From assembly GCA_018061375.1 (NCBI GenBank), contig JAGOUG010000007.1:1-25797 (forward strand): a DNA stretch of 25,797 nucleotides, in the 5' to 3' direction. Both the position numbers and the translations under genes were made by a program. This document shows, piece by piece, positions 15,626 to 22,476 of this stretch (position 1 is the first letter of the stretch; every line of letters begins with the position of its first letter). Under the pieces are notes generated by a model. The model was not told the origin of the DNA, did not search any database, and saw nothing but the letters and a program-made list of their open reading frames with translations. Origin of the DNA: Candidatus Saccharimonadota bacterium. Its GTDB lineage: Bacteria > Patescibacteriota > Saccharimonadia > Saccharimonadales > UBA7683.

Positions 15626-16374
15626 GCAAGAATCTCGTCAAAAATTGACTTAATTTCTATCTCACGAGCACGCTCTAGACGAGCAGTATCAAGACCCCTC
15701 TTAAATACGGTTTCTGTTATCGGCTTCTGTCGCACGCCCTTGCTGGTTCCGGGAGCGATCCAGATATATGAGTCTTTGTTAGATTCGCCAACCGGCATAA
15801 TTTCTACCTTCTCGAACAGCTGCACCTCATCACCTCGGCCCCAGAGATACCCGTCCAGTGCAGCAGTACCCAGTACTCGCATAAAGCCTCCGCTAAGCAC
15901 TCCGCTAAAATTGAGATAATACAGTTCTTGCTCACTAGGATGCTCCGCCAGCTCAGATCTTAATCCCGTGGGACTCACGGCAGAGCTTAAATTACTGCGC
16001 TCGTCTAAAGTCATTCTATTCCATAAATCTTGCCCAACACCCAGGAGAGATCCAAGGTCAGCTTCATCAGCAAGGCCCCTATTAGCAAGAAGAGCTCTTG
16101 AGAAAGCAACTCTTCGCCCGCTAGAACTAAATGATAGTGGCCCAGTTCTGTATATATAACCGCTTTCGGCACATATTTGTGCAACAGCAGTGGCGAGATT
16201 GTGAATCGTTTCCCCATAAGGAGCGTCATCCGGAATATATCCTCTTATGGATGCAGAATCGACAATACGTGTTGCATAGCCGTAAGACGCTTCCGAGCCT
16301 ATAGCATTAAAGAATGGCGTCAAAGCACGATTTTCTATTTTACGTACACAAGCCTCACTACTAAACATTGTCAT
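15598..16374 (-). CDS. Hypothetical protein, 258 aa
   Basis: I do not recognise this protein. It appears cytosolic, with no signal peptide or membrane segment. Visible features are YIYRTGPLSFSSSGRRVAFSRALLANRG (about 73-100), a Ser-rich middle, a Gly-rich segment LNFSGVLSGGFMRVLGTAALDGYLWGRGDEV (about 153-183) and a charged helical C-terminus (RLERAREIEIKSIFDEILAQIEE). The extended -10 TGGTATACT lies 6 nt before the ATG, identical over 14 bp (AGTGGTATACTACT) to the radA promoter, so it is very probably expressed. It lies between the SPOUT gene and dnaE. No function is proposed. Confidence 0.75.
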   Translation of the reverse strand: MTMFSSEACVRKIENRALTPFFNAIGSEASYGYATRIVDSASIRGYIPDDAPYGETIHNLATAVAQICAESGYIYRTGPLSFSSSGRRVAFSRALLANRGLADEADLGSLLGVGQDLWNRMTLDERSNLSSAVSPTGLRSELAEHPSEQELYYLNFSGVLSGGFMRVLGTAALDGYLWGRGDEVQLFEKVEIMPVGESNKDSYIWIAPGTSKGVRQKPITETVFKRGLDTARLERAREIEIKSIFDEILAQIEEPVSS

Positions 16375-16379
16375 GTGAG

Positions 16380-16391
16380 TAGTATACCACT
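16380..16391 (-). promoter_or_regulatory. Extended -10 promoter (AGTGGTATACTA) of the 258-aa gene
   Basis: On the minus strand TGG-TATACT (hexamer 16381-16386) ends 6 nt before ATG 16374. No -35 is visible. It sits in the 35-bp gap after the dnaE stop. Confidence 0.65.
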
Positions 16392-16409
16392 CTGATTCAT
16401 AAACTCTGT

Positions 16410-19400
16410 TTAGTCCCTGACGGCAACACAGGAAGGTTCGAAGTATTCCTGAAGACGAGAGGTCAGTTCGTCTTTAATTGAAATATTAAACGGCATCTTA
16501 AGAGCGGTTTTAGATTCATCTTCACCAAGTACCAAGACAAGATTTTGGTTACCGGGATATTCTCCGGCAATTTCTTTTAATTTGAGAAGTTTTTCGCTGT
16601 CATTAGGATCTTTAATCTGCACAAACAATGTCTGAGATGGTGATGGCTTTGGGTCAACCGGTTTAGGTGGCGGAGTCTTGGGGGTATTAGAAGGCTTTGT
16701 TGCCTTCGGTGGCTTTGGCTTCTTGCCTTTTGGCTGGTATGCCTTTGCATCCTCTTCTGAAACTATATTTGCTTGATCTACCAATATCTTCAGCTCCTGC
16801 CCCATGTTACCGTCTCTGTCTTTATAGTTAATTTTGCCCTTCGCAATTACAACTTGATCTTGTTCCCATACTGAATTGAGCTTTTCGTAAACACCAGGGA
16901 ATACGATTAACTCACATTCACCAGATGTATCTTCAATTTTTACAAACGCCATGCGTGCTCCATTTTTTGTGACGATAGAACGGACAGTAGAGACCACACC
17001 ACCAATCGTAACCGGTTTGGTGTCCATAGTATTATTAATATCACCGATAGGCAGCGTGTGTTCTTCGAGGTAGCCTCCGTACCCATCTAGCGGATGCCGA
17101 GAAAGATATAGCCCAAGTAACTCACGTTCGAATAACAGAAGATCTCGTTCAGAAAACTGCTCGGGCGACGTTTCAAACTTAAACTGTGGTGCAATGCTTG
17201 GGGCTGCTCCGTCAATTCCACCGAACAAATCTGCCTGATTTGTCTCCTTCTCTTTGTGTAGTTTAGATCCGAGTGCGAGTAGGCCATCTAAGTTATACAT
17301 AAGATCACTTCGAGATTGCCCGAACGCGTCAAATCCACCAGATTTTATAAGACTTTCCCATGTTTTACGGTTCACCTTACGTGTATCGACACGCTCGAGA
17401 AAATCCATTGTGCTTGTAAATTTACCGCCTTCGTCACGTACACGTATAATCTCTTCTACGGCGCCAACACCAACGTTTTTGACGGCACTCATTCCAAATC
17501 TAATTTGGCTTTTATCAGGCACTACAGCAAATTCAACGTAAGATTCATTTACATCTGGTAAAAGTACCTCGATACCCATGTGACGGCATTCATTTATTTC
17601 AATTGCAAGTCTATCGGTATCACCAGCATCACTCGTCATTAGCGCAGCCATGAACGCATCTGGGTGATGTGCCTTTAGGTAGGCTGTCCAGTATGCAATT
17701 AAACCGTAACAGGCAGCATGTGATTTATTAAAACAGTAATTAGCAAATTCTTCTAGTTGATCCCAAAACTTCTCTGCCGTTGCTCTATCAGACCCACCAT
17801 GGCTAATTGCGCCATCAACAAACTCTACCTTCACTTTACGCATTAAATCAATATTCTTTTTACCCACTGCCTTACGGAGTGTGTCGGCCTGGCCACCCGT
17901 GAATCCACACCATTCTTTAGAAATCTGCATGAATTGTTCCTGGTACACTAGGATTCCGTAAGTACTTTTGAGCGAGTTCTCCATACCAGAGTGCAAATAC
18001 GAAATATCTTTTCTGCCATGTTTTCTGTCAATAAACTCACCAATAAACTGCATAGGGCCCGGACGATATAACGCAACCATGGCAATAATGTCATCAAAGC
18101 TCGTTGGCTTTAGCTCTCTGAGGTACCGTTTCATACCTGCAGATTCGAGTTGAAATACACCTGTTGTATCACCACGCTGGAAGAGTTCAAACGTTTTTTC
18201 GTCATCCAGTGGAATTTCTTCCGGTGTAATACTTACCTTTTTTACCGCTTTTATAATTCTGATGGCATTTCGTAGAATCGTTAGGTTAGAAAGGCCCAAA
18301 AAGTCCATTTTAAGAAGGCCTAGGTCTTCTACCGGCCCCATAGGGTACTGTGTAGAAACAACACCCTTCTGCGCCATTTCTAATGGTATAAATTTTACAA
18401 TTTCATCTGGTGCAATCACGACACCTGCTGCATGCACACCGTGACTTCGTACCGTTCCTTCAAGACGAATCGCGAGGTCAATCACCCGTTTAGAAGTTGG
18501 GTTATTCTCGTACTCTCGTCTTAGGTCAGGATCTTCCTTAATGCTTGTAGCCAGTGGGATATGACGGCCCTGCACTGGCGGAGGGACGAGCTTAGAAAGC
18601 TTATCGGCCTCTGCATACGGCACTTCTAATACTCGAGATACATCCCTAATTGCAGCGCGAGCGGCCATCGTACCAAACGTAACGATATTTGCGACTCTGT
18701 CGTGGCCATACTTCTGCGCACAATATTCAATAACTTCATTTCTTCGCGTGTCCTGAATATCAATATCAATATCAGGCATACTGATACGGTCGGGGTTAAG
18801 GAATCTTTCAAAAAGTAGATCATACTTTATTGGGTCAAGCTCAGTTATACGTGTTGCGAAGGCAACAATAGAGCCGGCTGCCGAGCCACGACCTGGACCA
18901 AAAATAATTCCCTGGTCTTTACCCCAGTTTATGAAGTCTTGCACTATCAAGAAATAGCCGTTAAAGCCCATATTATCTATTACACCCAGCTCAAACTTAG
19001 TACGTTCTAATATTTCTGGCGAAAGCGTAGTCATGGCTTCTTCCATAGTGATCCGCTGCGAACGAGATTCTTCAACTCCGCCGTAGCGCCATGCAAGCCC
19101 TCGATACACTAATAGATGTAGATATGACTTCTCATCATATGGTTTAGGGACAGGGAACTTAGGTATCAATATTTTCCCAAGCTCGATTTCAACATTACAC
19201 CTATCAGCGATCGCCTTTGTATTACTAATTACCTCTGGGTGCTCCTTGCCCCAATGGCCAATAATTTCTGCGCTGGTTTCTACGTGCAACGGATATTCTT
19301 TAAGAGACATGCGCTTTTCGTCAGAAACGAATGATCCTGTACCTACACAGAGTAGTGCCTCATGAGCTTCTTGGTCTTCGTGTGTCAAATAGTGTGCGTC

Positions 19401-20078
19401 ACAGGTAACTACAACAGAAATATTAAGTTCTGCTCCAAGCTTTAAAACACCGTCGTTTACAGTCTTTTGCTCTTTACTGTGCATTGGGTTTTTAGGATGC
19501 CCGTGGTCCTGAATCTCCAGGTAATACCTATCACCAAAGACAGATTTGTACCATGTCGCAATTTTTTTTGCCTCTTCATAATTGCCGTCCTTGATTGACT
19601 GTCCTATTTCACCACCCATACAAGCACTCAGCACTATTAGACCTTCGTTATACTTTTCTAGAAGGTCGTGGTCAATTCGGGGGTAGTAGTAGAATCCATC
19701 AAGATTAGCAGTTGTCGAAAGGCGCATTAAGTTCTGATACCCCTTAAGGTTCATTGCGATGATAATTAGATGAAACCGTGCCTTATCCTTTTGCGGGTCC
19801 TTGTCTGTATGTTTACGTGTAGCAACATACGCCTCGATACCAATAAGGGGTTTAATACCGTTTGCATTTGCTGTTTTATAAAAATCTATTGCCCCTGAAA
19901 GTGTGCCGTGGTCGGTCATAGCAACGGCTTCCATGCCATCTTCTTTCACAAAATCAATAAGTTTTGGGATCTTCGTTAATCCATCGAGCAGGCTATACTG
20001 CGTGTGATTGTGCAGGTGCACAAAATCACTTGCAGTCAGTACTTGATCACCTTTCGGTGTGTTTTGTTTTACTCCCAT
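16410..20078 (-). CDS. dnaE: DNA polymerase III alpha subunit (DnaE) with PHP domain
   Basis: DnaE is the replicative DNA polymerase. The 1222-aa protein begins with a PHP domain whose metal-site motifs look intact (HLHNHTQYSLLDG, AMTDHGTLSGA, RFHLIIIAMN, VTCDAHYLT), so PHP-based proofreading is possible. The catalytic aspartates are in PDIDIDIQDTRR (about 435), and the fingers motif FNKSHAACYGLIAYWTAY is present. A helix-hairpin-helix region (near VKNVGVGAVEEI) and an OB fold (about 1015-1075, ITIGGVVSTVRSIV) follow. A Lys/Pro-rich linker (about 1110-1150) leads to a last ~75-residue domain. I reject the 62-codon upstream extension, which runs through both promoters into recF. ATG 20078 follows TATAAT by 10 nt. 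Confidence 0.97.
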   Translation of the reverse strand: MGVKQNTPKGDQVLTASDFVHLHNHTQYSLLDGLTKIPKLIDFVKEDGMEAVAMTDHGTLSGAIDFYKTANANGIKPLIGIEAYVATRKHTDKDPQKDKARFHLIIIAMNLKGYQNLMRLSTTANLDGFYYYPRIDHDLLEKYNEGLIVLSACMGGEIGQSIKDGNYEEAKKIATWYKSVFGDRYYLEIQDHGHPKNPMHSKEQKTVNDGVLKLGAELNISVVVTCDAHYLTHEDQEAHEALLCVGTGSFVSDEKRMSLKEYPLHVETSAEIIGHWGKEHPEVISNTKAIADRCNVEIELGKILIPKFPVPKPYDEKSYLHLLVYRGLAWRYGGVEESRSQRITMEEAMTTLSPEILERTKFELGVIDNMGFNGYFLIVQDFINWGKDQGIIFGPGRGSAAGSIVAFATRITELDPIKYDLLFERFLNPDRISMPDIDIDIQDTRRNEVIEYCAQKYGHDRVANIVTFGTMAARAAIRDVSRVLEVPYAEADKLSKLVPPPVQGRHIPLATSIKEDPDLRREYENNPTSKRVIDLAIRLEGTVRSHGVHAAGVVIAPDEIVKFIPLEMAQKGVVSTQYPMGPVEDLGLLKMDFLGLSNLTILRNAIRIIKAVKKVSITPEEIPLDDEKTFELFQRGDTTGVFQLESAGMKRYLRELKPTSFDDIIAMVALYRPGPMQFIGEFIDRKHGRKDISYLHSGMENSLKSTYGILVYQEQFMQISKEWCGFTGGQADTLRKAVGKKNIDLMRKVKVEFVDGAISHGGSDRATAEKFWDQLEEFANYCFNKSHAACYGLIAYWTAYLKAHHPDAFMAALMTSDAGDTDRLAIEINECRHMGIEVLLPDVNESYVEFAVVPDKSQIRFGMSAVKNVGVGAVEEIIRVRDEGGKFTSTMDFLERVDTRKVNRKTWESLIKSGGFDAFGQSRSDLMYNLDGLLALGSKLHKEKETNQADLFGGIDGAAPSIAPQFKFETSPEQFSERDLLLFERELLGLYLSRHPLDGYGGYLEEHTLPIGDINNTMDTKPVTIGGVVSTVRSIVTKNGARMAFVKIEDTSGECELIVFPGVYEKLNSVWEQDQVVIAKGKINYKDRDGNMGQELKILVDQANIVSEEDAKAYQPKGKKPKPPKATKPSNTPKTPPPKPVDPKPSPSQTLFVQIKDPNDSEKLLKLKEIAGEYPGNQNLVLVLGEDESKTALKMPFNISIKDELTSRLQEYFEPSCVAVRD

Positions 20079-20088
20079 GTCTTTTACT

Positions 20089-20094
20089 ATTATA
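20089..20094 (-). promoter_or_regulatory. -10 element TATAAT before dnaE
   Basis: A consensus TATAAT on the minus strand ends 10 nt before the dnaE ATG, so the leader is about 3 nt. The opposing recF -10 (20115-20120) starts 20 bp away and falls where the dnaE -35 should lie. Confidence 0.65.
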
Positions 20095-20114
20095 CACCGC
20101 CGTCCACTCTGACG

Positions 20115-20120
20115 TATACT
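20115..20120 (+). promoter_or_regulatory. -10 element TATACT before recF
   Basis: TATACT ends 7 nt before the recF ATG at 20128, predicting a leaderless transcript. Its -35 position (about 20092-20097) overlaps the dnaE -10. Confidence 0.6.
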
Positions 20121-20127
20121 ATTAATA

Positions 20128-21213
20128 ATGATTGGGATAAAGAGCCTAGAACTAACGAATGTACGTTCGCACAGTAACGCGAGCTTTCTATTTGCTGGTG
20201 ATATGAACGCCATTGTTGGACCAAATGGGAGTGGAAAAACAACAGTAATTGAAGCATTATACACATTACTTCGAGGAAGTAGTTTTAAGGGGAGTATCAG
20301 TGAGATCGCACAATATGGTACTGATCAATTTAGAGCCTCCCTGGTTCAGAAAACAAACTCTACTGAGCACAAACGAGCTCTTGGTTTTCAGCAGATAGAC
20401 CATGTTAACCAAAAAAAGTGGCAAATTGAAAACAAAAATTACGCCAGGTTACCTATTGCGGCAAGACTGCCAGTAGTACTATTCGAACCTGATCTTGCGA
20501 GACTCATAACAGGCAGCCCTGAGCGTCGCCGGGTGTATCTCGACCAGATATCGAGTCAACTAGATATTGAAGTGGCAATTATGCAGAATCGATTTGATCG
20601 TGCGCTAAAACAGCGGAATCAGCTACTCAAGCGATTGCGAGAATCCGGTACACACACCGCCCCCAAAGATATGTTTGTATGGAATACACAGCTTGCAACC
20701 CTAAGCGAACATATTGTTACGGCTAGACACCAGGTGCTAAATGAGCTCCAATCACAAATAAGTGAGCGATACCTGCAGCTCGGAGGTAACGATAGCGTAA
20801 CACTCATCTACAGGAGTAGCATATCACCGCACGCTGCTGATTATGGATCTCGTATGCTGCAATTTTTAGAAACTAGCATAAGTCGAGATATTGCAATCGG
20901 CCATACAAGTTTTGGTCCGCACCGCGACGATATAGAAGTACTACTCGCGGATCAACCAGCAATCGACCGTGCAAGTCGCGGTGAAGTCAGGACGATAGTA
21001 ATTGCCCTAAAACTACTGGAAACAGAGTTACTCTCCACACACTATAAAAGCCAGAATATTAAACCGACTCTACTCCTCGACGATGTACTAAGTGAGTTGG
21101 ATCTTGTTCACCAGGAACGTGTACTGGCAGGGTTAAAAGATCACCAGGTATTTATTACCACTACGGACGCACATGCATTAACTGCAGGTGTGCATACAAT
21201 ATTCCTTGAATAG
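20128..21213 (+). CDS. recF: DNA replication and repair protein RecF
   Basis: RecF is an SMC-like ABC ATPase that helps load RecA at gaps and stalled forks with RecO and RecR. At 361 aa it has family length. Walker A is GPNGSGKTT (31-39), the signature-like motif is SRGEVRTIVIALKLLE (normally SxGQ-type; here Glu replaces Gln) and Walker B is PTLLLDDVLSELD, followed by the D-loop. The middle helical part (about 140-215) is the short coiled-coil arm. It is divergent from dnaE over a 49-bp gap rather than in the classical dnaA-dnaN-recF-gyrB group. TAG ends 2 bp before the convergent 92-aa gene's stop. Confidence 0.95.
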   Translation: MIGIKSLELTNVRSHSNASFLFAGDMNAIVGPNGSGKTTVIEALYTLLRGSSFKGSISEIAQYGTDQFRASLVQKTNSTEHKRALGFQQIDHVNQKKWQIENKNYARLPIAARLPVVLFEPDLARLITGSPERRRVYLDQISSQLDIEVAIMQNRFDRALKQRNQLLKRLRESGTHTAPKDMFVWNTQLATLSEHIVTARHQVLNELQSQISERYLQLGGNDSVTLIYRSSISPHAADYGSRMLQFLETSISRDIAIGHTSFGPHRDDIEVLLADQPAIDRASRGEVRTIVIALKLLETELLSTHYKSQNIKPTLLLDDVLSELDLVHQERVLAGLKDHQVFITTTDAHALTAGVHTIFLE

Positions 21214-21215
21214 GC

Positions 21216-21494
21216 CTACTTACTGACTGAACTTTCAATAGTATCTGATATCTGCTTTACAAACGGATATGAATCAAACAATGAAAGTCCCCATAACACC
21301 ACAGTGACAACAAGCGCAAAACCAAGTAACGAGCCAAGGCTAAAAAAGAGACCACGCATGAAATTTTCGTAGTAAAGCCGACGTTTGCTAATAAAGTGTG
21401 TAGCATACAGATATTCAAGTGCGGCAAGTGCTAGTTTTGGATCTCGCACCTCAGGTATAACCTGCTTGGCTTGTTTCGTGCTATCCGACACCAT
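21216..21494 (-). CDS. Small membrane protein, DUF5665-like
   Basis: The 92-aa protein has a charged, soluble N-terminus (about 1-45) and a long hydrophobic segment (about 49-74, GLFFSLGSLLGFALVVTVVLWGL), preceded by RRLYYENFMRGL. This layout, ending an 'N-x-x-x-G' stretch before one helix, resembles DUF5665 proteins; the assignment is from memory of the pattern. The start is ATG 21494, set by GAGGA (21500-21504) five nt upstream. It overlaps the 75-aa gene by 14 bp and is the last gene of the small-membrane-protein operon. Confidence 0.75.
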   Translation of the reverse strand: MVSDSTKQAKQVIPEVRDPKLALAALEYLYATHFISKRRLYYENFMRGLFFSLGSLLGFALVVTVVLWGLSLFDSYPFVKQISDTIESSVSK

Positions 21495-21708
21495 CGTGGT
21501 CCTCAAGATCTAAATCAGAAATATTGACAGTTCCTTCAATAGGACACGCTCCCTCAGCGTCTCCGATCGGGAATGTATGCAGGTCTAAAATTCCGAGTGA
21601 AATAGCACCAGCGCCCATCATTGCAAACCGTGAAACGTTCATGGCACCGTCTAAGATAGTAGAAAACGCATCGTTTGTGATGCGTTTAGATTCTACAAGT
21701 ACATCCAT
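21481..21708 (-). CDS. Hypothetical small protein, 75 aa
   Basis: I do not recognise it. It has a hydrophilic N-terminus (MDVLVESKRITNDAFSTILDGA), a moderately hydrophobic stretch (about 23-43, MNVSRFAMMGAGAISLGILDL) that might be a weak membrane segment, one Cys (C55) and an acidic C-terminus (ISDLDLEDHDGVG). It begins 3 nt after the YtxH-like stop with no Shine-Dalgarno, so translation probably depends on coupling. The end overlaps the start of the next gene. Its position inside a tight operon supports it being real. Confidence 0.6.
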   Translation of the reverse strand: MDVLVESKRITNDAFSTILDGAMNVSRFAMMGAGAISLGILDLHTFPIGDAEGACPIEGTVNISDLDLEDHDGVG

Positions 21709-21711
21709 AGA

Positions 21712-22125
21712 CTAATCTTTAAGTTCTTTGATCTTTTTTGTGATCTTAGTCTTAATTGCTTGGATATCCTTCATTATTTGATCAATTGTTGCGTCGTCGT
21801 TATCGTCATCGCCGCTCTTAATAGAAGTAATAGCTTCTTTTACTTTTTCTTTTAGCTCCTCAGCTTTCTTTGCAAGGTCATCGAGCTCTTCTTTGGCTTT
21901 ACCCTTAAGCTTTGAGGCTGCAACGCGAGCATCGTCTGAAAGCTTACCGAGTTCTTTATGAGCTTCTTTTAGTTTACGCTCAGCAGTGACCTTTACTTCG
22001 CCTGCCTTCTTCTTTAAATCTTCCCGGGTTTCTTTACCACTCTTTGGAGCCGCTAGTAAGCCGGCAATAACACCTGCAATCGCTCCAATTACTAAACCAA
22101 GACCAAGTTTTCTACCTTTTGACAT
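21712..22125 (-). CDS. YtxH-like stress protein with N-terminal membrane helix
   Basis: The 137-aa protein starts MSKGRK, followed by a Gly/Ala-rich hydrophobic segment ending LLAAPKSGKETREDL, the typical YtxH/COG4980 N-terminus. Residues ~30-110 are a highly charged Lys/Glu/Ala-rich helix, then an Asp run (GDDDNDD) and a final basic helix (KTKITKKIKELKD). In B. subtilis ytxH is in a general-stress operon after ytxG, and the same order appears here. A strong AAAGGAG Shine-Dalgarno that includes the preceding gene's TAA shows co-translation. Role unknown; an envelope stress or scaffolding function is inferred. Confidence 0.85.
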   Translation of the reverse strand: MSKGRKLGLGLVIGAIAGVIAGLLAAPKSGKETREDLKKKAGEVKVTAERKLKEAHKELGKLSDDARVAASKLKGKAKEELDDLAKKAEELKEKVKEAITSIKSGDDDNDDATIDQIMKDIQAIKTKITKKIKELKD

Positions 22126-22130
22126 TAATA

Positions 22131-22394
22131 TTACTCCTTTGAATCTTTAGAATGCTTATTAACTGCGTTACTAATTTGATCTGCCACAAACTTTGCTACA
22201 ACCGCAGGTGCTGCAGCCTTCTTCATGGTTGCCGCAACCGAACCGGCGTCATCAACAAGTACTTTTGCCTTGTCTGAGATCTCCTTCACGTTCTTCATGA
22301 ACTTAGAAAGATACACCATTGTTATGATTCCCAATAGAAGGAATATTGCTAGAAAAATTGAAAGTATGATTACTAAAATATCGTATGAATCCAT
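22131..22394 (-). CDS. Small membrane protein, DUF948/YtxG-like
   Basis: The 87-aa protein is MDSYD followed by one membrane helix (about 6-30, ILVIILSIFLAIFLLLGIITMVYL), then an amphipathic helix (KFMKNVKEISDKAKVLVDDAGSV) and an Ala/Lys-rich tail. This is the DUF948 (YtxG) layout in a shortened form. The frame is open 38 codons further but that stretch runs through the divergent promoter region to 22508, so ATG 22394, which follows TATTAT by 6 nt, is preferred. It is the first gene of a four-gene operon with the YtxH-like, 75-aa and DUF5665-like genes. Confidence 0.75.
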   Translation of the reverse strand: MDSYDILVIILSIFLAIFLLLGIITMVYLSKFMKNVKEISDKAKVLVDDAGSVAATMKKAAAPAVVAKFVADQISNAVNKHSKDSKE

Positions 22395-22400
22395 GTCTAC

Positions 22401-22406
22401 ATAATA
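22401..22406 (-). promoter_or_regulatory. -10 element TATTAT of the small-membrane-protein operon
   Basis: TATTAT on the minus strand ends 6 nt before ATG 22394. TTGGTT (22424-22429), 17 bp upstream, is a weak -35. The operon transcript should be leaderless. Confidence 0.55.
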
Positions 22407-22413
22407 ACACTTC

Positions 22414-22443
22414 GCGTCAACGAAACCAATCATAAATTGACGC
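22414..22443. repeat. Inverted repeat GCGTCAA-N16-TTGACGC in a divergent promoter region
   Basis: Perfect 7-bp arms (22414-22420 and 22437-22443) lie between the divergent ytxG-like operon and the HD gene. The right arm holds the HD gene -35. It could be an operator acting on both genes, but two -35-like TTGACG sequences could also create this symmetry. Confidence 0.4.
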
Positions 22444-22465
22444 ACCGATGTTTGCGTTATATAAT
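22437..22465 (+). promoter_or_regulatory. Near-consensus promoter of the HD-domain gene (TTGACG - 17 - TATAAT)
   Basis: TTGACG (22437-22442) and TATAAT (22460-22465) are spaced 17 bp, the best match to the sigma-70 consensus in the window. The predicted start leaves a leader of only about 5 nt before ATG 22477, and there is no Shine-Dalgarno. Confidence 0.85.
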
Positions 22466-22476
22466 TAGCTTCTACT

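Noticed and set aside
20079..20264. 62-codon N-terminal extension of dnaE
   Set aside because: It covers the dnaE and recF promoters and the first codons of recF, has no DnaE-like sequence, and the PHP domain begins normally about 20 residues after ATG 20078.
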